The translations under genes and the position numbers were made by a program. A DNA stretch of 64,000 nt, from assembly GCA_964023205.1 (NCBI GenBank), contig OZ026843.1, positions 10,521,093 through 10,585,092 of the forward strand, read 5' to 3'. The stretch is from Lutraria lutraria (taxonomy: Eukaryota > Mollusca > Bivalvia > Venerida > Mactridae). The notes below the pieces were generated by a model. That model was not told the DNA's origin, searched no databases, and saw nothing but the letters and a program-made list of their open reading frames with translations. Within the stretch, counting starts at the first letter, position 1. Each line of letters starts with the position of its first letter. Below, piece after piece: positions 23,521-36,096 of the stretch.

Positions 23521-23779
23521 AGCACGCAGAGGATTCTCAAAGCAGGACTAAAGGAAACAAATCCCAAAAATGAAGACCATTATTCTTGTGAGTGTTTTGT
23601 CCTGGCTGATAGTTATGGCTGTATGAGTGACAGCTGTAGAGGAATTGTTTACTTCCGGTGAAATAAACAATGGATGTACAAATGACAGAAATTATGATAG
23701 CCTGTCTGTTTGATTAAAGTTTATAAAACACCATATAGTATTACAAACATAAATTACTTCAAACCAGTGAAGTATTGAT

Positions 23780-24931
23780 AACGATCGGAACTCCACGGCG
23801 TTTGTCTAAAGAAAAGTGCCTCGGACATAATAGGCAGGCCGCCATTTTGTTGTTGTTGTTGTTCGTGGGCTACTTTCCATCATGGCTGACCCTGGGAATC
23901 CAACGATGGAAACAACCTATTTCTCTTTCAATGGAAACTCAATACCTATTTTATTAATCGAGGACAATAAATTTATACGTTTGAAAGTCAGTAGTTCTGA
24001 GAATGATTCTTGAAAACGAGTACCTAGTGTTGAAAAAGTAGTGACCAGACACCGCATAACCAAAATTTGTAACCCTACACTTATTTACGAGTGTGTATTT
24101 TTTAGCTACGGAAATGCCCGAGTACTCTCCATGATAAAAAGTCAAGACGACATATGGTTGGTTTATCTCCCTTTAATCATATCAATTTGTACCAACTGTC
24201 ATTCTATACAAATATTTCATAAATACATTAATAGATTATTATTTTGATGACTGAATTAATCTCATTGAGCTATCGCTGTTTGAATAATTCAGTATTGCCG
24301 CCTAGTTCAATGCATATGGACATATCCATTTCGGCGGAGTAAACAAATTATTCTATACCAATGATTTTTTTCTTGGCACCAAACAGGACCTTTTCATTAT
24401 ACGCAATAATATACCTGTTATATCTTTTCATCACCTGCTGGTAAAGATTTATTTACCATGCAATAGTATAGTATTAAAAGTATTTATTAAATCGGACAAA
24501 AGTGAAAGAAGTATTGATTTAAATAAACGATAGATTTATTCATGATGTTTGAAGTTTGTATATATTTACATTTATGTAGGTGAATGTCATTCAAAAACGA
24601 ACACTATTTACTTCGGTCTTTTGACAGCAATATGGAAACCGTAAATGAAATAGTTACGAACAGGAAACACACATTAAACAAATATACTTGACAACAAGGG
24701 AGATAATTCTGATATAATGTTCGTATGGAGTTGTCTCTCTTAGTATAAGTTAGAGTAGGAACCATTTTAAGGTAAAGTGCATATTTGGCAATCGGAACTT
24801 CATCGTTGGATTCCAAGGGTCAGCCATGATGAAAAGTAGCCCGTGTTGAACAACAACAAAAATGGCGGTCTGCCTTAATTATGTCCGAGGCACTTTTCTT
24901 TAGACAAATGTCGAGGAGTTCCGATTGCCTT
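23780..24931. mobile_element. Foldback element with ~130-bp inverted arms
   Basis: The left arm (23780-23909: CGGAACTCCACGGCG, AAAGAAAAGTGCCTCGGACA, CAGGCCGCCATTTTGTTG) is repeated in inverse at 24802-24931 (GGCACTTTTCTTTAGAC, AAAAATGGCGGTCTGCC, GAGGAGTTCCGATTGCC). The ~900-bp centre is non-coding. The termini resemble the short element at 38549-38640, so they form one family. Confidence 0.7.
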
Positions 24932-25268
24932 CACTCAGTATGTACGAGGCGTATTTTTCAGTTACTGAAATGACCCGAGCTGTAACGATTGGCATAGTTG
25001 GGTCTTCTTTGTAGAAAAGGAAGCCATTCACAACTAAAAGTATTAACTTTCTCATGTTTCTGAATAACAAACCATCAGACTTTTGTTCATTAAAACATGA
25101 ATAACATTCTTATACAATCCTGTATAAAAAACAGTAAAAGACAGTTTTTCTGGTAACTTTGCTTAACTGTCCAATTCTGCTACCAAAAGAGAAATGAAGA
25201 GAAGAATATGAAGTTTCGTAGAACCAATTGATGTATCGAAAGATGGTGAGGAACTCCTTTGATAGATA

Positions 25269-25444
25269 TACAGTCAAGCCTGTAATAGCGGCCACCTCCC
25301 AATAATGGCCACCCTGTGAATAAAGCCCTTTTAAAAACCTCCATTTAATATTTAGAACTGAATGACCGCCGAACAAAGGCCACCTGTCAATTAAGGCTAC
25401 ATTATGTCTTGCCCAAGGATTGTCTTTTTCACAGGTTTGACTGC
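25269..25444. mobile_element. MITE family A, copy 3
   Basis: TACAGTCAAGCCTGTAATAG at the left and TTTCACAGGTTTGACTGCA at the right are inverted termini. The internal GGCCACC words alternate in both strands. Confidence 0.75.
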
Positions 25445-26043
25445 ACTTGCTTAAATATGTTTGTACAAAGTATATTTTTAGGAAAGGAGTTCCTATAGGT
25501 ATACACCACTTTTTGTAGCGACAGAACAGTGACGCCTCTCATCCGCGTTGAAAAATAGTACCACTTGTTGTATAAGTATACACTGCAGACTTTGATAAAT
25601 GTTGGAGATATATTGCAGGATTCTGTTGATTTTAAAAGCACAGAAAATATTTTGGCAATTTTAACTGTAAAACTAACAAGTATGATAATTAAGTATTCAT
25701 CCACACTAAAGTTCATTCATAATCTGTCCTGGTGACAAGATGTACTACATACTGGAAATAGTTTCATTCACAAAAGTAGTGCCACAATCTCAGTGTACTG
25801 AACATTTACATAATGGCACAGGGTCAGAAGTTCAGTACAGACGGTTTATACAGTACAAATCAAAGCACTGAAGGTACTGAATTTGTTTGGGTTTTCAGCT
25901 AGCAATTTCTCACTGTATGTCATTACTTTTAGAGTGTACCTTTTCCTTGATAATTGTGGTTAATTGGCTGAAAGATGTACATTTTTTCAAGACTACATAA
26001 TTGACCCTCAAGTTCTAATTTATAATTAAGATATCATCCCTGT

Positions 26044-26480
26044 TGAGAATTTGTTCATGAACTGATGATGTTCATGAACAGTTTATGAAGTTTCATGAAT
26101 TGTTCATCAAAGTTAATCATTGGTTCATCAATATAATTCATCAACAGTTCATGAACCAAAGTTTCATGAAATGTTCATCAACTTAAGTCCGTGAACAACT
26201 CACGAAACTTCATAAACGGATCATGAACTTATGATGTCATGAACAGTTCGTTAAGTTTCGTGATATGTTAACAAAGTTCATCAAAAATTCAATAAAATAA
26301 TTCATCAATAATTTATGGACCTAATGAAAAACACATTTTTGATAAATACTACCTAAGGTTCATAAATTAAATTAGTTCATGGACATTTGTTCAAGAACTT
26401 CATTTCCAATTTGTAGGTAATGAATAAATTCACGAACAATTCATGAATAATTCATGAATAAACTGATGAGCATTTCGTGA
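26044..26480. repeat. TTCATGAA-rich block
   Basis: Over about 430 bp the words TTCATGAA, GTTCATGAAC, GTTCATCAA and TTCACGAA recur every 10-25 bases in both orientations. GTTCATGAAC is a 10-bp palindrome that fits the nTTCnnGAAn arrangement of heat-shock elements. The order is irregular, so it is not a simple tandem repeat. Regulatory use is inference; low-complexity expansion is the plain alternative. Confidence 0.6.
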
Positions 26481-29021
26481 ACTGTACACCAAAGGCTGGT
26501 TTTATCTAACATATGTTAACTTCGTTCATGACGGTACTCTCAGTGCTTTGATTTAAATTAACAGTTTGTATCATCATTGACTTCCGACACATGATTCTGA
26601 TCTGTCGTCATACTCGTAGTTCCACCAATATCTATTTTTACAACAAATATTATCCATACAAAATAATTAATGAAGCGAGTATAAATTCATAGCACCAGAG
26701 AAAAACCGCTCAGCAACACCAACATTGAATATTCCAACTACAACATGTATTGCCCTCACTAAAAATCAGCACACAGCGCTGACACACCTTTCCAGTAGAT
26801 CTGCATAATTATATAATTATAAAGCCAAACAAAAAGTTCTGAGCTATTGTAGTGTTAATTATGTCTGTCAAAAAAGATCAAACAAATAGTAAGAATGAAA
26901 CAATATGCCGTGAAATACATCCATATTTTAGTACAGAACACAGAAGAAAGCTGATAAGCCCATATTTGGTATTTTACTTTTATTACATCTAAATCAATGA
27001 TTAATAACATACATAACATTGTCCATACATACAATTTATAAAAAAAACATGAACTAATAACATACTCGATGTTTTATACGACTTTAATTAACACCCATTT
27101 TCAATTCAATATATGACTGCAGTTTTTTAATAATCTGGAGGGACACTTCAAAATTGTCCATATTAGTCCATTAGTAATTTTCATAATTTAACCGTAGGGC
27201 ACGAAATAAGAAATATAAGACCATTTTGTAAAGGTTTTAGAAATAAGACCGAAAGCTATATAGGTTTTAGAAATATGAAATGAGAAATTTGTCCATATGA
27301 CATAAGGTTACGGAATTACGTGAGGTACAGATTTTAAACAAGTCAATCTGAAAGCCATGTAAAACAAGTGTTTTCAACGAATCAAGTTGAATCGAGAAAC
27401 TGAGTATTCTGTGCATAATTGTCACAGAGCTCACTAAATGCAATTTGGCAAATGCTAGAAACAAGAGAACATCAATAGTTGGTTCTTTCAATTTAATCAT
27501 AGCAACTATTACAACTTTCGTGAATATAGGAGTGAGTGAGTTAAGCGAAATAAAACACACAATGCCATCAACACCATGACTCGGAATTGGGACCCGTTGG
27601 AAGGAATTTCAGATTGGGAGGGAGCTAAATTTAGATTTTGTGTGACAACGGGGTAGGGGGGATATAGCCCCTAATGCATAGCATTGCAGCCGAAATTATT
27701 GAGGATGTAAAGCCCCAAAGTCCCCTGTTTTCTACGGCATTGGAGACAACAATAGGACTGTAAGTGTGAACATCTCAGTTTGTGTGACCTTAACAATGCA
27801 TACATTATGGAATATGATAGATTCGGAATAGATTGTTAAATGATCGTCTTTTCATTTGTGTATTCGTATCACAATAGAAACCTCATACTTTCTTAATACA
27901 AACATCTTTGATCGATGAAAACGTGTACTTTTAAAACTAAACAGTCTGTAGAATATTTATTTGATTAAACCTGTTATATTATTTAAACTCCTTTTAAGCC
28001 ATGACAGTGTGTTTTATGTGACTGTGCAAAACACTTTTAAAAGATTATTTTATTCACCAATTTAACACGATTTACTTCAGCTGGTGTTTCATCTTAAACA
28101 AGTAAGCAATATTAATGAACCATTAAAAATAATTATTGTGCAATGAAAATAATCATGAAATATAATCCCATAGTGCTATAGCATGACCACAGAATGTATG
28201 AACGTTGTTGTATTTCAATATTCATATAAGTGGTATGATAAAGTGCAGACTACCCGGATGAAACTACGATCCCAATTTCATGAAGAGTCAACCAAATATC
28301 ACTTAAACGATGAACCATACTACACACATGTATACACAACATCTAACAAATATAAAATTACTACCAAATATAAATATTAACATAAATATCACAGATATAA
28401 GGTAAATGCTTTTAACACTTTCATTTTATCCTAACATAAAATGAGAAAAATATCTCATTGCTTATATTAACTCCAAACGTCAGTGTATGTAGAAATACAC
28501 TAATAACGACGTCGAACAATTAACTGCTTCGTTAACTAAATACCCATGTACTCCAAATAAATGATAAAAAAATTGTCATGAAAAAATCCCCTTTGTCAAC
28601 AATTTATTAATTCAGTTGTATTTTCCCCTGAAAGTGTATTCAAAGTAGCAAAGACTTGTATCCTTAAATCGTATCATAAAACGAGATACGATTGTTACCT
28701 TGACCCCTCCCATGTAGAAAACAAAATGAATGATGCATTTTCAAAAATGAAAGTAGTAACTAACAAATAAAATATGAAATGTTTACACAGAGTTGAAACT
28801 AATAAATTAATTAACATATATTTTACATAATATATAAAATGCCACTAAATGCAATCAACATGAAATTAATTGTAACAGGTTCTATATGACTAAAAGTTCA
28901 AGGTCACAGAATATCACAGTACGAAAGATCAAGGTCGTCTAACAGTAAAAGGTCAAGTTAATAATCCAATCACATCCCTCGATTTGATAGTAACTGTTGT
29001 CTTCAGATATTTTACTCAAAA

Positions 29022-29027
29022 TTTATT
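29022..29027 (-). terminator. Polyadenylation signal after the distal Tyr-rich exon
   Basis: AATAAA on the minus strand, about 75 nt after the TGA of the exon at 29103-29182. It supports reading that exon as terminal. Confidence 0.5.
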
Positions 29028-29102
29028 ATCCCTGAATAGAAAGCGAATAAAAAGTTCAAGGTCGTTGATTTTGCAAAGGTCAAAAGTTCAAATCTCATTT
29101 CA

Positions 29103-29182
29103 TCAATGATAAGCGTAATAATTACTTCCGTCGTCATATCCGGCGAACGCGTAAGCAGGCGCTTTGTAAGCCGAACTATAAT
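29103..29182 (-). CDS. Gene 1 alternative terminal exon, Tyr-rich (distal)
   Basis: Acceptor TATATTTTCAG, then phase 1 in, coding DYSSAYKAPAYAFAGYDDG and SNYYAYH before TGA. Eight of about 27 residues are Tyr. It lies upstream of the gene 2 start, so it can only be reached from gene 1 exons with a phase-1 donor (44129 or 51480). The same acceptor also opens a 50-codon frame in phase 0 (IIVRLTKRLL...), but that reading has no family resemblance. Whether it is used is untested. Confidence 0.55.
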
Positions 29183-29404
29183 CTGAAAATATACCAACAC
29201 ATAACCATATTTGTAACTTGATAGAAATAAATCCATAGTTCAATCAGTGTATAAAATACCTTGTCTTTCATAATCAAACATAATTGAATAAATTGAAATA
29301 TTCATTTATCTTTTTAACTAAATGATAGTAAACAATTCTGCGTTGTACAAAAAGATTAAGACACAAAAATTTAACGGAAAATAAATTTCTAACCTAGAAA
29401 ATAA

Positions 29405-29595
29405 AAATTTACGTGAAAAAACGTAACCTTCAAATATCACCATAGGGGGCTAGCACGGTACATGGATAGTGTATAATGGTTATTACGGGCTAAAGTGTGT
29501 TTTGGACTGTGTTGCCATTTTAGGCCTTAATAACCATTATACACTATCCATGCAACGTGCCAGCCCCCTACGAATGTCACCAGTCACGTAAATTT
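29405..29595. mobile_element. Foldback MITE with nested inverted arms
   Basis: Outer 12-bp termini AAATTTACGTGA and TCACGTAAATTT enclose ~45-bp inner arms. The left inner arm has AGGGGGCTAGCACG and ATGGATAGTGTATAATGG; the right inner arm has CCATTATACACTATCCAT and CGTGCCAGCCCCCT. About 40 bp of loop lie between. Near-perfect arms imply recent insertion. Confidence 0.8.
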
Positions 29596-29599
29596 AATC

Positions 29600-31420
29600 A
29601 ATATGTATTAGAAATTACCATAATACAAAACGATTGCCATTTTTGTCGTTTTGACGAGATCAGAACGAGAGTTTGCTAATAAAATACACAAATCACTAAA
29701 TATAATAATTATATTCAGACAAAGACTCTAAAAGAATAATTTAAAATAAGTTGAAAAGGATAAAAAAGAAAATGCTTCAGGTTATATATCCAATTGATAC
29801 AGAAAATTAATTGACTAAATTTATTCATAAGTTACTGATTAGTTATTGATTATTATTAGTTAGTAAATAGCTAATAAATAAAGAAAAGCATATATATATA
29901 TGTAAGACAAGGTATAAACACTGTCGAAATTGGCATTTTGAGTTTTGTTAGTGATTCTATATAAGTTAAAGCTACAGAACAAATACGGTTATAATGTGAG
30001 TATATAGTCAAAGCAGTGAATTTATGTAACCCTACAAAGTTACATGAGTATATATTTAATAAGTTAGAACATTAAAGCCAACCCTATAACAACAATACAG
30101 CAACATCAACACGTTGATCCAGGAACGAACGAAACATGAAGAGTCAATGTCTCAAAAGAGCACCAAAGTATACGAAACCAATATTATGACAAAACAATCA
30201 TTATGACGAACATAAAGAGATCAAAAGAACACCAGACTTGTCAAGTCCATGATTAGAAACAAAATTCATCTTTCAGTAATACTGTACAAACTTCAAAGTT
30301 TGAATCAATCAGCGTCAACCAGTCCAAAGAGTATGTCGCTGAGTCCAAGCAACAAAACACCCAAACATCAAAAGTAAAACCAACGACTCCAATTACATCC
30401 TGATAACAAAGTTCACAGTATAAGTGACCTATACCATCAACTTGGTGCATTAGTAATTTAGTGGGGCACAGGTACAGCTATGATTAGGCACATCGCATGA
30501 ATCAGAAATCACGACCATCCATCAAATAAATATCTCTCAAAATTCATCAGGCTATTTTATGCATGAACATGCTGTTCGAATGAATCCGCCGTTCAATGAA
30601 TATGTTGTTACAATAAGGATTAAAAGATAAAAATAACGTTATGTGAATCTAGTATAAAGATATAGAAGTTATATTAATTAAAAATAGCCTATACTTAGAA
30701 TGGAGCATTGATACCTCAGATAAAGTGTTGTTAGGTCAAGCTGGAGATTGTGAGTTTGGAGCTCACACAACACAAGATCAAATATCATAAGAAGCTAGTA
30801 CCGTTTATCTAGGGAGCAGATTCGAGACCGATTGGAGTTAGTAATGCATTGGTCATAATCAAGTTTCACTCTTCGAACAATATGAAAAACCTTAGAAAGA
30901 ATAAAAAGTAAATATGATAATTTGAAAGAGTATTAATATAATTGTCTAAGCATGAACGTATAGAGAGAACTCCAGTAAAAACGAAACATAGCTAAAACAC
31001 GAATATTTCGTTTCTATAAAAATGTGCATAATCAATTAATCTCCCTAGTATTTATAATGCCGAAATATTCATTGTTTTAGCAATGCTTCGTTTTTCTACT
31101 TAATACTTTAAGTGTACAAGTCTACACGGAAAGAATCACAATTGTGGCAATTATATCATGACAATCGAACATGTCAACAGTGAAATGAGAATATACACCA
31201 CACGTGATTACAAGAAAGTCTTCATTTGTCATAAAATGATGTTCTTGTCCTAAGTGTTAAAAGCTTCAAATGAACTAACATTGCATTAACCTAATATATA
31301 AGATTCAAAGTAAATATTTTTATATATGTGTTAGTAAACGAATTTATTAATATGTTATTTTGGTTCCACTTAGTGTTAGTGAAGCAATATGTACGATTCT
31401 ACGAGATTCGCACTGGTTCT
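29600..31420 (-). other. Intron of gene 1, no feature seen
   Basis: AT-rich sequence between the distal Tyr-rich exon and the minisatellite. I see no exon, element or repeat I can support. Confidence 0.55.
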
Positions 31421-34400
31421 TGAAGAGACAAACATTTTGTTAGGGATTGCCAAAGCTATGGCATGCATTGGCAAAGAAATAAACATTTTGTTAGGGCTTG
31501 CCAAAGCTATTGCATGCATTGGAAAAGAAATAAACATTTTGTTAGGGCTTGTCAAAGCTATGGCATGCATTGGAAAAGAAATAAACATTTTGTTAGGGAT
31601 TGCCAAAGCTATGGCATGCATTGGCAAAGAAATAAACATTTTGTTAGGGCTTGCCAAAGCTATTGCATGCATTGGAAAAGAAACAAACATTTTGTTTGGA
31701 CCTGCCAAAGCTATAACATGCATTGGAAAAGAAATAAACATTTTGTTAGGGATTGCCAAAGCTATGGCATGCATTGGCAAAGAAATAAACATTTTGTTAG
31801 GGCTTGCCAAAGCTATTGCATGCATTGGCAAAGAAACAAACATTTTGTTAGGACCTGCCAAAGCTATGGCATGCATTGGAAAAGAAACAAACATTTTGTT
31901 AGGACCTGCCAAAGCTATGGCATGCATTGGAAAAGAAACAAACATTTTGTTAGGACCTGCCAAAGCTATGGCATGCATTGGCAAAGAAACAAACATTTTG
32001 TTAGGACCTGCCAAAGCTATGGCATGCATTGGCAAAGAAACAAACATTTTGTTAGGACCTGCCAAAGCTATGGCATGCATTGGAAAAGAAACAAACATTT
32101 TGTTAGGACCTGCCAAAGCTATGGCATGCATTGGAAAAGAAACAAACATTTTGTTAGGACCTGCCAAAGCTATGGCATGCATTGGTAAAGAAACAAACAT
32201 TTTGTTAGGACCTGCCAAAGCTATGGCATGCATTGGAAAAGAAACAAACATTTTGTTAGGACCTGCCAAAGCTATGGCATGCATTGGCAAAGAAACAAAC
32301 ATTTTGTTAGGACCTGCCAAAGCTATGGCATGCATTGGAAAAGAAACAAACATTTTGTTAGGACCTGCCAAAGCTATAACATGCATTGGCAAAGAAACAA
32401 ACATTTTGTTAGGACCTGCCAAAGCTATAACATGCATTGGAAAAGAAACAAACATTTTGTTAGGACCTGCCAAAGCTATAACATGCATTGGAAAAGAAAC
32501 AAACATTTTTGTTAGGACCTGCCAAAAGCTATAACATGCATTGGCAAAAGAAACAAAACATTTTGTTAGGACCTGCCAAAGCTATAACATGCATTGGAAA
32601 AGAAAACAAACATTTTGTTAGGACCTGCCAAAGCTATGGCATGCATTGGAAAAGAAACAAACATTTTGTTAGGACCTGCCAAAGCTATGGCATGCATTGG
32701 AAAAGAAACAAACATTTTGTTAGGACCTGCCAAAGCTATGGCATGCATTGGCAAAGAAACAAACATTTTTGTTTAGGACCTGCCAAAGCTATGGCATGCA
32801 TTGGCAAAGAAAACAAACATTTTTGTTAGGACCTGCCAAAGCTATGGCATGCATTGGAAAAGAAACAAACATTTTGTTAGGACCTGCCAAAGCTATGGCA
32901 TGCATTGGAAAAGAAAACAAACATTTTTGTTTAGGACCTGCCAAAGCTATGGCATGCATTGGCAAAGAAACAAACATTTTGTTAGGACCTGCCAAAAGCT
33001 ATGGCATGCATTGGGAAAAGAAACAAACATTTTGTTAGGACCTGCCAAAGCTATGGCATGCATTGGCAAAGAAAACAAAACATTTTGTTAGGACCTGCCA
33101 AAGCTATGGCATGCATTGGAAAAAGAAACAAACATTTTGTTAGGACCTGCCAAAAGCTATAAACATGCATTGGCAAAGAAACAAACATTTTTGTTAGGAC
33201 CTGCCAAAGCTATAACATGCATTGGAAAAGAAACAAACATTTTTGTTAGGACCTGCCAAAGCTATAACATGCATTGGAAAAGAAACAAAACATTTTGTTT
33301 AGGACCTGCCAAAGCTATAACATGCATTGGCAAAGAAAACAAACATTTTTGTTAGGGACCTGCCAAAAGCTATAACATGCAATTGGCAAAGAAACAAACA
33401 TTTTGTTAGGACCTGCCAAAGCTATAACATGCATTGGCAAAGAAACAAACATTTTTGTTAGGACCTGCCAAAGCTATAACATGCATTGGAAAAGAAAACA
33501 AACATTTTGTTAGGACCTGCCAAAGCTATAACATGCATTGGAAAAGAAACAAACATTTTGTTAGGACCTGCCAAAGCTATAACATGCATTGGCAAAGAAA
33601 TAAACATTTTTGTTAGGGACCTGCCAAAGCTATAACATGCATTGGCAAAGAAATAAAACATTTTTGTTAGGACCTGCCAAAGCTATAACATGCATTGGCA
33701 AAGAAATAAACATTTTTGTTAGGACCTGCCAAAGCTATAACATGCATTGGCAAAGAAAACAAAACATTTTTGTTAGGGACTGCCAAAGCTATAACATGCA
33801 TTGGCAAAGAAAACAAAACATTTTGTTTAGGAACCTGCCAAAGCTATAACATGCATTGGCAAGGAAAACAAACATTTTTGTTAGGACCTGCCAAAGCTAT
33901 AACATGCATTGGCAAAGAAACAAACATTTTGTTAGGACCTGCCAAAGCTATAACATGCATTGGCAAAGAAACAAACATTTTGTTAGGACCTGCCAAAAGC
34001 TATAAACATGCATTGGCAAAGAAAACAAACATTTTGTTAGGACCTGCCAAAGCTATAACATGCATTGGCAAAGAAAACAAACATTTTGTTAGGACCTGCC
34101 AAAAGCTATAACATGCATTGGCAAAGAAACAAACATTTTTGTTAGGACCTGCCAAAAGCTATAACATGCATTGGCAAAGGAAACAAACATTTTTGTTAGG
34201 ACCTGCCAAAAGCTATAACATGCATTGGCAAGGAAACAAAACATTTTTGTTAGGACCTGCCAAAGCTATAACATGCATTGGCAAAGAAACAAACATTTTG
34301 TTAGGACCTGCCAAAGCTATAACATGCAATTGGCAAAGAAACAAACATTTTGTTAGGACCTGCCAAAGCTATAACATGCATTGGCAAAAGAAACAAACAT

Positions 34401-36096
34401 TTTGTTAGGACCTGCCAAAGCTATAACATGCATTGGCAAAGAAACAAACATTTTTGTTAGGGACCTGCCAAAGCTATAACATGCATTGGCAAAAGAAAAC
34501 AAACATTTTTGTTTAGGACCTGCCAAAGCTATAACATGCATTGGCAAAGAAACAAACATTTTGTTAGGACCTGCCAAAGCTATAACATGCATTGGCAAAG
34601 AAAACAAACATTTTGTTAGGACCTGCCCAAAAGCTATAACATGCATTGGAAAAGAAAACAAACATTTTGTTAGGACCTGCCAAAGCTATAACATGCATTG
34701 GCAAAGAAACAAACATTTTGTTTAGGAACCTGCCAAAGCTATAACATGCATTGGCAAAAGAAAACAAACATTTTTGTTAGGACCCTGCCAAAGCTATAAC
34801 ATGCATTGGCAAAGAAACAAACATTTTGTTTAGGACCTGCCCAAAGCTATAACATGCATTGGCAAAAGAAACAAACATTTTTGTTAGGACCTGCCAAAGC
34901 TATAACATGCATTGGCAAAGAAAACAAACATTTTTGTTAGGACCTGCCAAAGCTATAACATGCATTGGCAAAGAAACAAAACATTTTGTTAGGACCTGCC
35001 AAAAGCTATAACATGCATTGGCAAAGAAACAAACATTTTGTTAGGACCCTGCCAAAGCTATAACATGCATTGGCAAAGAAACAACATTTTGTTAGGACCT
35101 GCCAAAGCTATGGCATGCATTGGCAAAGAAACAAACATTTTGTTAGGACCTGCCAAAGCTATGGCATGCATTGGCAAAGAAAACAAACATTTTTGTTTAG
35201 GAACCTGCCAAAAGCTATAACATGCATTGGCAAAGAAACAAAACATTTTGTTAGGACCTGCCAAAGCTATAACATGCATTGGCAAGGAAAACAAACATTT
35301 TGTTAGGGACCTGCCAAAGCTATAACATGCATTGGCAAAGAAAACAAACATTTTTGTTAGGACCTGCCAAAGCTATAACATGCATTGGCAAAGAAACAAA
35401 CATTTTGTTAGGACCTGCCAAAAGCTATAAACATGCATTGGCAAAGAAACAAACATTTTTGTTAGGACCTGCCCAAAGCTATAACATGCATTGGCAAAGA
35501 AACAAACATTTTGTTAGGACCTGCCAAAGCTATAACATGCATTGGCAAGGAAACAAACATTTTGTTTAGGACCTGCCCAAAGCTATAACATGCATTGGCA
35601 AAGAAACAAACATTTTTGTTAGGACCTGCCAAAAGCTATGGCATGCATTGGCAAAAGAAACAACATTTTTGTTAGGGACCTGCCAAAGCTATAACATGCA
35701 TTGGCAAAGAAACAAACATTTTGTTAGGACCTGCCAAAAGCTATAACATGCATTGGGAAAAAGAAACAAACATTTTTGTTAGGGCCTTGCCAAAAGCTAT
35801 TGCATGCATTGGCAAAGAAAACAAACATTTTTGTTAGGGCTTACCAAAGCTATAAACATGCATTGGCAAAGAAACAAAACATTTTTGTTAGGGCTTGCCA
35901 AAGCTATTGCATGCATTGGAAAAAGAAACAAAACATTTTGTGTTAGGGCTTTGCCAAAGCTATTGCATGCATTGGCAAAGAAAACAAAACATTTTTGTTA
36001 GGGCTTGCCAAAGCTATTGCATGCATTGGCAAAAGAAAACAAACATTTTTGTTAGGGCTTGCCAAAGCTATTGCATGCAATTGGCAAAGAAACAAA
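31421..36096. repeat. 51-bp minisatellite, about 90 units
   Basis: The unit contains CCTGCCAAAGCTATGGCATG, CATTGGCAAAGAAACAAA and CATTTTGTTAGGA. Variants differ at ATGG/ATAA/ATTG before CATGC and at GGACC/GGGCTT. Because 51 is a multiple of 3, long open frames appear on both strands (for example 31389-32534 plus and 31376-32506 minus) without being genes. The period is exact to about 32.5 kb; beyond that almost every unit has one- or two-base homopolymer insertions. The outermost units at both ends share the GGGCTTGCC...ATTGCATGC variant. Confidence 0.95.

Larger units (their letters stand above)
20570..29021. other. Region between gene 2 and the last exon of gene 1
   Basis: No supported exon. 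It holds MITE family B and A copies, a 29-bp tandem repeat, a 1.15-kb foldback element and a TTCATGAA-rich block, each listed. The promoter of gene 2 should lie just above 20,570. Confidence 0.55.

Noticed and set aside
29012..29236. 74-codon open frame containing IIVRLTKRLL across the distal Tyr-rich exon
   Set aside because: It runs through the intron side of a good acceptor. The phase-1 Tyr-rich reading matches the sister exon and the phase of gene 1 donors.
31376..32534. Open frames of about 380 codons on both strands across the 51-bp repeat, and many shorter ones to 36.1 kb
   Set aside because: The period is a multiple of three, so any stop-free unit gives long frames on both strands. 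There is no start context, splice support or composition beyond the repeat, and later units lose the frame through homopolymer indels.
31421..36096. CRISPR-like array
   Set aside because: Units are contiguous, with no unique spacers, in an intron of a eukaryotic gene. It is a minisatellite.
31421..36096. Telomere-like TTAGGG words in the edge units
   Set aside because: They occur once per 51-bp unit by chance variation, not as a hexamer tandem array.
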